A DNA stretch of 64,000 bases, taken from NCBI GenBank assembly GCA_019114755.1, contig DXEW01000020.1, positions 62,001 through 126,000 on the forward strand. The letters run 5' to 3'. The position numbers and the translations under genes were made by a program. Numbering within the stretch: the stretch's first letter is position 1; each line of letters begins with the position of its first letter. The notes beneath the pieces are model-generated. The model made no database searches. It saw nothing but the letters and a program-made list of their open reading frames with translations, and was not told where the DNA came from. The stretch comes from Candidatus Borkfalkia faecavium (lineage in GTDB: Bacteria; Bacillota; Clostridia; Christensenellales; Borkfalkiaceae). This document shows positions 8,995 to 15,050 of this stretch, piece after piece.

Positions 8995-9407
8995 GCAGCC
9001 CTGCGGCGTTAAGAATACCTATAATCAAGTTAAGTAGGCGCTGCCGCGCCTGCAGCCCGCAACGCGGAGCCCGCGAGCGGGCCCCCGCCTTTCGGGCGCT
9101 CGTCGAAGCTCATCCATTGCGCAACAGCTCCGATATCAAACAACAAAAACACGCCATCGGCGGCAAAACATACATCCCTCGCATACATCACATTTGAAAC
9201 ATTTTCGATAACTGTAAAAGCCCCTGCAATAGTGGCGGTGCAGAGGCTTTACAGAATGTTAAACGGTCGCTATGACCTATGGAGTTGACTACGAGCTGCG
9301 CCACTATTCACAGAACGGATATCTTGTATATAGAATAACACACATTTTTCGTGTTGTCAATGATTTTTACACGTTTTTCGTGTATAATTTGTGTGAGGTA
9401 AATAAAA
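8995..9407. other. Intergenic region between rep and xre; candidate replication origin
   Basis: 413 bases without a gene. The main structure is an imperfect inverted repeat at 9212-9254 (CTGTAAAAGCCCCTGCA ... TGCAGAGGCTTTACAG) with a 10-base loop, upstream of rep. A HUH Rep needs a hairpin nick site, so this is a reasonable origin candidate. The xre promoter and operators occupy 9340-9388. The part 9030-9130 is GC-rich with no recognised feature. Confidence 0.5.
9340..9388 (+). promoter_or_regulatory. xre promoter with two operator-like palindromes
   Basis: ACACATTTTTCGTGT (9340-9354) and ACACGTTTTTCGTGT (9369-9383) are near-identical 15 bp dyads 29 bp apart. The second abuts the -10 TATAAT (9383-9388). 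The layout suggests autorepression by the downstream Xre protein. No convincing -35 at the usual distance was found. Confidence 0.6.
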
Positions 9408-9815
9408 ATGAAAAATATTGAATTCGGGAAGAGGTTATCGCAACTGATGGCTTATAAGGGCATAAGTCAAACACTTTTAGCGCAATTCTGCCAAACAACA
9501 CAGCAGACTGTTTCACGCTGGTGTAACGGTCAATGTGAGCCTGATTTGCAAAATATCTATACGATTTGTGCCGTGTTAGATGAATCGCCAAACGAACTCT
9601 TTGACTATAACGAAGAAGAGGCAAACTATTTTGTTCAAAGAGCAATTGAAAAAATCGTAACCCATGGAAAAGAGTATCAAAAAGAACAAACGCAGCTTGA
9701 AAAAGAGCTCCAGAAGCAGGGGCGATTAGAGCAGCTTGATGATGAAGTCGAGAAACTTGTTCAAAAACATTTGGAGAAGTTTTATCAAAAATATAATTTT
9801 CGCAAAGGGAAATAG
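9408..9815 (+). CDS. Xre-family transcriptional regulator of the integrative element
   Basis: 135 residues. An N-terminal helix-turn-helix domain (about 5-62) has the Xre/Cro pattern: FGKRLSQLMAYKGISQTLLA, then TQQTVSRWCNGQ as recognition helix and PDLQNIYTICAVLDESPNELF. The C-terminal part (about 70-130) is Glu/Lys/Gln-rich with heptad spacing and probably forms a coiled-coil dimerisation segment. Transcribed divergently from rep and int behind two palindromic sites, so it most likely represses the element. AT-rich composition differs from the host genes around the element. Confidence 0.85.
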   Translation: MKNIEFGKRLSQLMAYKGISQTLLAQFCQTTQQTVSRWCNGQCEPDLQNIYTICAVLDESPNELFDYNEEEANYFVQRAIEKIVTHGKEYQKEQTQLEKELQKQGRLEQLDDEVEKLVQKHLEKFYQKYNFRKGK

Positions 9816-9838
9816 GAGATGATTTTCGTTTTCCGCTT

Positions 9839-9897
9839 CTGGAAATCGTGTGTACCTCGCAAGGGTACCGAGGGTTCAAATCCCTCTCTCTGCGCCA
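9839..9897 (+). repeat. Right attachment repeat (59 bp)
   Basis: Exact copy of the tRNA-Ser 3' part without the 5' half, so it cannot form a tRNA. It marks the right border of the integrative element. Confidence 0.9.
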
Positions 9898-9898
9898 T

Positions 9899-9941
9899 AC
9901 GAAAACGGGAGACGGCTAAGGGCCGTCTTCCGTTTTCGTTA
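9899..9941 (+). terminator. Strong intrinsic terminator beyond the right att repeat
   Basis: 18-pair stem ACGAAAACGGGAGACGGC / GCCGTCTTCCGTTTTCGT with loop TAAGG, directly after the CCA of the right att repeat. It acts on either strand. Confidence 0.8.
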
Positions 9942-10080
9942 TACCGGATATGAGAGGGATTTGAGGGTGGAGGCGCGAGCGAGAGCGAGCGGTTTGCGCG
10001 TGAATTGTTGTTTTATAGCAAGGTTGGGCGCAAACTGAACAGCCCGGTGGGCTGTTCACCGGGGCGCGCCGCCAAAGGCG

Positions 10081-10101
10081 CAAATCCCTCTCTCTGCGCC
10101 A
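10081..10101 (+). repeat. Third, partial copy of the att/tRNA-Ser 3' end (21 bp)
   Basis: The last 21 bases of the att repeat (ending CTCTCTGCGCCA) reappear here, followed again by a terminator hairpin. The 180 bases between 9900 and 10080 are host-like GC-rich DNA with a hairpin (CCCGGTGGGCTGTTCACCGGG). Likely a scar of an earlier integration or of element loss. Confidence 0.65.
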
Positions 10102-10111
10102 AAGCGAGGAT

Positions 10112-10136
10112 AAGGGCGCATCTTGCGCCCTTTCTT
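10112..10136 (+). terminator. Intrinsic terminator after the third att remnant
   Basis: AAGGGCGCA-TCT-TGCGCCCTT followed by TCTTC. Confidence 0.65.
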
Positions 10137-10160
10137 CATGCAAACCGAGCACGCTTCCTT

Positions 10161-10187
10161 AAAGCACCCGCGCAGGGTGCTTTTTTT
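10161..10187 (+). terminator. Intrinsic terminator resembling the tRNA-Ser terminator
   Basis: AAAGCACCC-GCGCA-GGGTGC followed by seven T residues. Same stem as the hairpin directly after tRNA-Ser at 7139, so it is probably a duplicated or displaced copy of the original 3' flank. Confidence 0.8.
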
Positions 10188-10458
10188 GTTTGCTCTGTTT
10201 GAGGCTGCAGGGCGGCAGAGGTGCGGAGGTCGTGCAGGTGGTTGCGGGAAGCGGGAAAGATGGCGCGCCCGCCGCTTTAACTGCGGCGCGGGTGGGGGAT
10301 ATAGGGCGTATCATTCGTTATGGCGGCGGAAATCTTGCGTTTTTTTTGAGAACGCGGGGGTGATGCCGTTCCGCGCCCCAAAAAAGGCGCGGGAAACGAT
10401 CGATGAAGGCGTCGCCGAAGCTGCCGAAGAGATGCCGTTCCGCGCCCGAAAAGGTGGT

Positions 10459-10489
10459 TTCGACAAAGCCCGAAAAAGCGGTTTCGACA
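10459..10489 (+). promoter_or_regulatory. Two 0A-box-like sites upstream of spo0A
   Basis: TTCGACA occurs at 10459-10465 and 10483-10489, each in the context GGTTTCGACAAA. This equals the reverse complement of the Bacillus 0A box core TGTCGAA. The two sites sit in consecutive units of a 24 bp tandem repeat about 80-110 bases before the spo0A -35. Autoregulation by Spo0A is inferred. Confidence 0.55.
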
Positions 10490-10498
10490 AATTTTTCT

Positions 10499-10564
10499 AA
10501 TTTTGTACAAAATTCAGTAAAAAGCGCCGATATTTGTAAAAATATAATTTAATTTTGTACAAAA
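10499..10564 (+). repeat. Two palindromic sites in the spo0A upstream region
   Basis: AATTTTGTACAAAATT (10499-10514) is a perfect 16 bp palindrome; AATTTTGTACAAAA (10551-10564) repeats it 52 bases later, ending a few bases before the -35. This looks like a dimeric repressor operator pair; the regulator is unknown. Confidence 0.55.
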
Positions 10565-10569
10565 AACAC

Positions 10570-10598
10570 TTCACAATTTTACTAAAATATTATATAAT
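10570..10598 (+). promoter_or_regulatory. spo0A promoter
   Basis: TTCACA (10570-10575), 17-base spacer, TATAAT (10593-10598). Housekeeping sigma type. The leader to ATG 10646 is about 40 bases and contains AGGAGG at 10630. Confidence 0.75.
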
Positions 10599-10645
10599 AG
10601 GCACATAAATCCAAAATACAGCAAAATTTAGGAGGTCATGCTGAA

Positions 10646-11419
10646 ATGCAGCAGAAGAAAATTGTCATTTTGGAAAGTAATAAAGAGACCGCCCAGGAAA
10701 CGGCCGATCACCTCCGCGGAGAAGCATTCGAAGTCTGTGGGATCACAGACGACGGTAACGAGGGGATAGCCATGGCCGAGCGGTTCAGGCCGGACGTCAT
10801 ATTGGTCAGCCTCGTATTGAAGGAGCTTGACGGCTTCGGCGTGCTCGATAAACTGAAGAGCATGCGTTCGACGGCCGCCGTCATCGCCATGGGCAGCTTT
10901 GCCGACGACGAGCTGATCGCCCGCGTGCTGGAAAAGGGGGCACGCTATTACCTGATGAAGCCCGTTTCGCCCGCCGTGGTGGCGGCGCGCGCCAAAGAGC
11001 TGGTGCAGCCGGGCGGCAGCGGGCGCGAATCTTCGCTTCCCGTGCGCGAAAAGCGCAGCCCCGTTTCGCTGGACGAAAAGATCAGCGGCATCTTCATCTC
11101 CATCGGCATCCCGCCGCACATCAAGGGGTACGGATACCTGCGCGAAGGGATCAAGATGGCGGTCGCCGACCCTTCCATCATCAACAACGTCACCAAGCGC
11201 CTGTACCCTAAGATCGCCGAAAAGTTCGGCACCACGGCCAGCAAGGTCGAGCGCGCCATTCGCCACAGCATCGAGGTGGCGTGGAACCGCCAGCGGGTAG
11301 AGGCGATCAACGCCGTGTTCGGCGTGCGCGTATATATCGGCACCGATAAGCCGACCAACAGCGAATTCATCGCCCTCGTCGCGGACAAACTCATCTTAGA
11401 GGGCCTCGTCAACTATTGA
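10646..11419 (+). CDS. spo0A: Spo0A family response regulator with degenerate receiver
   Basis: 257 residues. The C-terminal domain (about 145-257) is a clear Spo0A DNA-binding domain: GYGYLREGI, LYPKIAEKF, TTASKVERAIRHSIEVAW, INAVFG. The N-terminal CheY-like domain (1-120) keeps overall spacing and the YLMKPVS lysine, but the phosphoacceptor position reads LVSLVL: Ser55 (codon AGC) stands where Bacillus Spo0A has Asp56. The paired acidic residues of the Mg site are also changed (VILESN). Classical phosphorelay activation therefore seems impossible. The protein may be constitutively active, or controlled by dimerisation or abundance. Start supported by AGGAGG 11 bases upstream. Own promoter, with 0A-box-like sites further upstream. 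Confidence 0.92.
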   Translation: MQQKKIVILESNKETAQETADHLRGEAFEVCGITDDGNEGIAMAERFRPDVILVSLVLKELDGFGVLDKLKSMRSTAAVIAMGSFADDELIARVLEKGARYYLMKPVSPAVVAARAKELVQPGGSGRESSLPVREKRSPVSLDEKISGIFISIGIPPHIKGYGYLREGIKMAVADPSIINNVTKRLYPKIAEKFGTTASKVERAIRHSIEVAWNRQRVEAINAVFGVRVYIGTDKPTNSEFIALVADKLILEGLVNY

Positions 11420-11493
11420 TCATCCCCTGCAGCGGGCGGGCGGCTGCGAAAATTTTCCCTCCTCCGCCCGCCCTTTCTTCGCCGCTTCCGCTT

Positions 11494-11612
11494 CTCGCGG
11501 GGCGGCGGTTTTTATACTGTCGAAGGGGATATGCGGAAGTGCGCGGCGCGTTTCCGTCCTCGCGGGGCGGCGGTTTTTTGTATTGCAGTCTTGCGGCGGG
11601 GCGGCGGTTTTT
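11494..11612 (+). repeat. Three short GC-rich/T-tract repeats between spo0A and the GT gene
   Basis: CTCGCGGGGCGGCGGTTTTT at 11494 and 11559, and a near copy (TTGCGGCGGGGCGGCGGTTTTTG) from 11591. Within the 325-base intergenic stretch 11420-11744 nothing else is seen apart from the terminator and promoter listed next. Confidence 0.6.
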
Positions 11613-11624
11613 GTCTCTTAAAAT

Positions 11625-11657
11625 CCCGCGGATAGTCCGCGGGCCTGCGGTTTTTTT
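11625..11657 (+). terminator. Perfect hairpin terminator
   Basis: CCCGCGGA-TAG-TCCGCGGG followed after CCTGCGG by seven T residues, immediately upstream of the next promoter. Confidence 0.65.
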
Positions 11658-11666
11658 ACAGAACTC

Positions 11667-11695
11667 TTGACTTTACGCCGCGTTCCGTATATAAT
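11667..11695 (+). promoter_or_regulatory. Promoter of the DUF4422-GT8 gene
   Basis: TTGACT (11667-11672), 17-base spacer, TATAAT (11690-11695). It overlaps the start of the ORF as listed in the track (11667), so the real start must be downstream, at 11745. Confidence 0.8.
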
Positions 11696-11744
11696 AAATA
11701 GTGGAATAGAGGGCGGCATGCCGCCCGCCAAAGGAGCCGTATCG

Positions 11745-13553
11745 ATGGAGAGCGGAAGGCGCGACGGGCGCATCAAAATTTACATATCCGGCCATAAAGA
11801 CTGTGCTGCCGTACAGAACGAGGTGTTCGTTCCCGTGCAGCAGAAGGCGATCGTCCGCTTTTTGATGGACGGCACCCCCGAAGACAGGTTCATGGCGGCG
11901 CACGCCAACGAGTATTGCGAGCTCCTCACGCAGTATTGGGCGTGGAAGTACGACGACGCCGACTATTACGGCTTCTGCCATTACCGCCGCTATTTTGAAT
12001 TCAACGACGCCGTCAAGGGGAGCGACGCGCGCACGGTGCGCCGCACCTACCTCAACGCCCGCACGGCGGCGGAGCTGGGCCTTGCCGACGTTCCCAAGAT
12101 CAAGCAAATCGTGGGGCAGTACGACGTGACCGTGCCCAAGCCCGTCAATTATTATCTCTATACCGTGTACTGGCAGTGGCAGAGCGCCGATACATTGCAC
12201 ATCCGCGACCTCGACACGGTGATGGAGATCATCCGCAGCGAATATCCCGACTATTACCCCGCCGCCAAGAGCTATCTCTACGGCCACTATTTTTACGGCT
12301 GCAACATGTTCGTCATGCGGCGGGAGCTGTTCCTTCCCTATTGTGAATGGCTGTTTGCCATCCTCCGCCGCTTTTACGAGCGGAGAGACATGGCCGCCGA
12401 CGGGTACAGCGGGGAGGCGATGCGCACCCCCGGGCACCTCGGCGAGCGGCTGTTCGGCATCTATCTCACCTGGCTCATGCAGCAAAAGCGCTATACGATC
12501 GGCAAACGGCGCACGGCGGTGTTTGAAAACACGCAGCCGCCCTTTGCCGCCCTGCCCGCCTTCGGCGGCAGCGCCGTCACCCTGTTCATGCCTGCGGATG
12601 CGGGCAGCGTCGCCCTGGCGGCGGCGGCCCTGCGTTCGGTGGCGGACGCCGCCTCTTTCGAGCGGCGGTACGACGTGGTAATGCTCACCAGCGGGCTGGT
12701 CGAGCAGGACAGGCTGAAGCTGCGCGCCGTGCTGCACGGCAGGACGAATTTTTCCCTTCGCTTTTTCGATGCCGACAGGTTCTGCGACGAGCGCGGCATC
12801 GCCTCCCTTTCCCCCGCCGAAAAAGAGGCCTTCTGCCTGCTCATGCTCCCGCACCTGTTCACGCAGCACAGCCGCGCCGTGTGGCTGGATGCCTGCGTGG
12901 TGGCGCTGGAAGATATCGCCGCCCTGTACGACGCCGACCTGGGCGCGGGCGACTGCTGCGCCGCCGTCGCCGACGTCTGCCTGGCGGGCGGCATCAACGG
13001 CCACAGCGAGCATCTGCGCGAATATTACCGGGCGCTGGGCGCCGCCTGCGGGGCGGTGGCAGAGCCGGGGGTGCTGGTCTTGAATTTGCCCGCCATGCGC
13101 GCCGCCTACCGCGAGCAGGAGCTGTACGGCTACCTGCACGGCAGCCCCGAGTTTCCCCTACGGGACGCCCTCAACTATTTCTGCGGCGGAAAGATCCGCT
13201 TTTTGGAAGGGGCATGGAACGTCGTACCCGAGCGGGAAGGCAGCGAGCGCGCCGTCTGCTGCACCTTTGCCCCGCAAAAGCTGTACCTTGCCTACCGCGC
13301 CGCGGCGCAGTCGCCCCGCCTGCTGCATTTTTCGGGCAGCGACCGCCCGTGGGAAGACGCCGACTCCGTGTGGGCGCATATCTTTTGGCGCGTCAGCCGG
13401 GAAACGCCGTACGGCGAAGGGCTGCTCGCCGCCCTCTGCCGCAGCCGCCCCGCCAAAAAAGAGGGGAACTGGTTTACCCGCAGGGCGTTCCCGCACGGCA
13501 CCCGCCGCCGCTCCCTGCTGCACCGCATCCGTCGCTGGTTCGGGCGGACCTGA
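11745..13553 (+). CDS. Two-domain glycosyltransferase: DUF4422 plus GT8-like
   Basis: 602 residues. The N-terminal half (about 10-245) matches the DUF4422 pattern of polysaccharide-locus transferases: KIYISGHKD, ANEYCELLTQYWAWK, ADYYGFCHYRRYF, YGCNMFVMRREL. The second half (about 270-560) resembles GT8 enzymes: WLDACVV at the metal site (Asp382), PGVLVLNLPAMRA, DALNYF and the C-terminal LLHFSGSDRPWED motif. GT8 normally has DxD; here the second acidic residue is Cys, so this half may bind its donor differently or be inactive. ATG 11745 has AAAGGAG 8 bases upstream. The dehydratase gene follows after 85 bases. Probable role: surface or secondary polysaccharide assembly. Confidence 0.8.
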   Translation: MESGRRDGRIKIYISGHKDCAAVQNEVFVPVQQKAIVRFLMDGTPEDRFMAAHANEYCELLTQYWAWKYDDADYYGFCHYRRYFEFNDAVKGSDARTVRRTYLNARTAAELGLADVPKIKQIVGQYDVTVPKPVNYYLYTVYWQWQSADTLHIRDLDTVMEIIRSEYPDYYPAAKSYLYGHYFYGCNMFVMRRELFLPYCEWLFAILRRFYERRDMAADGYSGEAMRTPGHLGERLFGIYLTWLMQQKRYTIGKRRTAVFENTQPPFAALPAFGGSAVTLFMPADAGSVALAAAALRSVADAASFERRYDVVMLTSGLVEQDRLKLRAVLHGRTNFSLRFFDADRFCDERGIASLSPAEKEAFCLLMLPHLFTQHSRAVWLDACVVALEDIAALYDADLGAGDCCAAVADVCLAGGINGHSEHLREYYRALGAACGAVAEPGVLVLNLPAMRAAYREQELYGYLHGSPEFPLRDALNYFCGGKIRFLEGAWNVVPEREGSERAVCCTFAPQKLYLAYRAAAQSPRLLHFSGSDRPWEDADSVWAHIFWRVSRETPYGEGLLAALCRSRPAKKEGNWFTRRAFPHGTRRRSLLHRIRRWFGRT

Positions 13554-13638
13554 ATTTGTCTTTCGGCGCCCCGCCGCTTATTGCGCGGGGCGCGTTTTGT
13601 ATCACCGCGGCAGATGTGCGCCGCAGGAGGAGGAAAAG

Positions 13639-14670
13639 ATGACCGATCTGTTTTCGTTTTACCGCGGAAAGCGCGTGTTCGTCACCGGCCACACGGGCTT
13701 CAAGGGCGGCTGGCTGTGCCGCCTGCTGGCGCTGGCGGGGGCGGAGGTGTGCGGCTACGCGCAGGATCCCGCCGAGCCTTCCTTTTTCCGCCTCTGCGGC
13801 TTTACGGGAGAAGATGTGCGCGGCGACGTGCGCGATCATCCCCGCCTGTCCGAGGCGGTGCGGCAGTTCCGCCCGCAGCTCGCCTTCCACCTGGCGGCGC
13901 AGCCGCTGGTGGCGGAAGGGTTCCGCTTTCCGCGCGAGACCTTTGAAGTCAACGTCATGGGCACGGTCAACTTTTTAGAGGCACTGCGCGCCTCGACCGT
14001 GCGCAGCGCCGTCGTCGTCACTACCGACAAGGTGTACGCCGAAGAGGGCAAGGCCTGCCGCGAGGGCGACCCGTTAGACGGCTTCGACCCCTATGCCAAC
14101 AGCAAAAGCTGCGCCGACCTTATTTCCGGCTGTTATGCCCGCTGCCTCCTGCAGGGGACGGCCGTCAGCCGCATGCGCGCCGGCAATTCGCTGGGCGGGG
14201 GCGACTACGCCCCGGGGCGCATCTTGCCCGACTGCGTGCGGGCGGCGGAGCGCGGCGAGCCCGTCCGCGTGCGCGACCCGCGCTCGGTGCGGCCGTATCA
14301 GCACGTTTTAGAGGCCGTTTCCGCCTATCTGCAGCTGGCGGCGATGCAGTATGAGGACCCGCGCCTTGCGGGCAGCTACAACGTCGCCCCGCTTTGCGGC
14401 ACTTCCACGGGCGAGCTTGCGGGGCTGTTCTGCGCCGCCTGGGGCTGCTCTTGGCGGCAGGGGGGCGAGCCGCTCCCGCACGAGGCGGCGGCTTTGTATT
14501 TGGAAGGAAGCAAGCTGCGCGGCCTCGGCGTCCTGCCCCGCTGGAGCGTGCGGCAGGCGGTGGAAAAGACCGTCGAATGGGAAAAGGCCCGCCTTGCGGG
14601 GCGTGACCTGCGCGCCGTGACCGACGCGCAGATAGAAGAATATTTCTCTTCCCCGCCGCTGCATCTATAA
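13639..14670 (+). CDS. NDP-sugar 4,6-dehydratase, CDP-glucose 4,6-dehydratase type
   Basis: 343 residues, extended short-chain dehydrogenase fold. TGHTGFKGGWL is the NAD-binding glycine motif in the form typical of CDP-glucose 4,6-dehydratase (RfbG); LAAQPLV, TTDKVY and YANSK (catalytic Tyr-xxx-Lys) follow in order, with RAGNSLGGGDYAPGR in the substrate loop. It should convert a nucleotide-activated glucose to the 4-keto-6-deoxy sugar, feeding the adjacent glycosyltransferase. The ORF-track start 13267 is too early; ATG 13639 is preceded by AGGAGGAGG. RGD-type N-termini of dTDP-glucose dehydratases (RmlB) fit less well. Confidence 0.82.
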   Translation: MTDLFSFYRGKRVFVTGHTGFKGGWLCRLLALAGAEVCGYAQDPAEPSFFRLCGFTGEDVRGDVRDHPRLSEAVRQFRPQLAFHLAAQPLVAEGFRFPRETFEVNVMGTVNFLEALRASTVRSAVVVTTDKVYAEEGKACREGDPLDGFDPYANSKSCADLISGCYARCLLQGTAVSRMRAGNSLGGGDYAPGRILPDCVRAAERGEPVRVRDPRSVRPYQHVLEAVSAYLQLAAMQYEDPRLAGSYNVAPLCGTSTGELAGLFCAAWGCSWRQGGEPLPHEAAALYLEGSKLRGLGVLPRWSVRQAVEKTVEWEKARLAGRDLRAVTDAQIEEYFSSPPLHL

Positions 14671-14732
14671 TTTGCCGCCAAAGATCGGGTCGCCGCCGCA
14701 TCCTGCGCGATGGCGCAAAAACGATAAAACCG

Positions 14733-14766
14733 AAAGCGCTCCCCTGCCATTGCGGGGGAGCGCTTT
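14733..14766 (+). terminator. Hairpin downstream of the dehydratase
   Basis: AAAGCGCTCCCC / GGGGGAGCGCTTT with a 9-base loop. The T tract is short (TTT), so termination may be partial. The rest of 14671-15050 holds the next promoter and leader. Confidence 0.6.
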
Positions 14767-14886
14767 AACAAAAAAGCCGCTTGCTCGCACGCTCGCTCTT
14801 TGTCCCCGCTTCCATGCATCGAAAAATGCCGCAGAGAGGTGTCTGTGCGTATTTCAAAAAGAATGTTCATAAATTTCAAATCTCAC

Positions 14887-14915
14887 TTGACAAGCCGCCA
14901 TTTCTATGTCATAAT
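14887..14915 (+). promoter_or_regulatory. Promoter of the giant lipoprotein gene
   Basis: TTGACA (14887-14892), 17-base spacer, CATAAT (14910-14915). The leader of about 130 bases contains a perfect hairpin CTTGCCC-AC-GGGCAAG (15011-15026) just before the ribosome binding site. Confidence 0.75.
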
Positions 14916-15050
14916 GGTATTATGATAGATGTGTGAAAACCGCGAATATAGGGGCAGAAAGCGGTGCGGCAGCGGGGCGCGCGTCTTGACGGGGAGAAAA
15001 AAGGAAAGCTCTTGCCCACGGGCAAGGGGATAGACAAGGAGGGAAATCAT

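Larger units (their letters stand above)
7075..9897. mobile_element. Minimal integrative element in tRNA-Ser (int-rep-xre), 2764 bp period
   Basis: A perfect 59 bp direct repeat, the 3' part of tRNA-Ser from the anticodon loop through CCA, occurs at 7075-7133 and 9839-9897. Between the copies lie only a tyrosine integrase next to the tRNA, a HUH-type replication protein, a stretch with a large hairpin, and a divergent Xre-type regulator. Base composition is lower in GC than the flanks, most obviously around xre. The left copy keeps the tRNA functional, as expected for site-specific integration into a tRNA 3' end. No capsid, mobilisation or cargo gene is visible, so it may be an integrated rolling-circle plasmid or a satellite. 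Confidence 0.85.

Noticed and set aside
10363-10500. 45-codon ORF (MPFRAPKK... with a repeated MPFRA) upstream of spo0A, part of the 125-codon track ORF
   Set aside because: Preceded by a G run, but its content is produced by short tandem repeats and it covers the 0A-box-like sites; judged regulatory DNA rather than a peptide gene.
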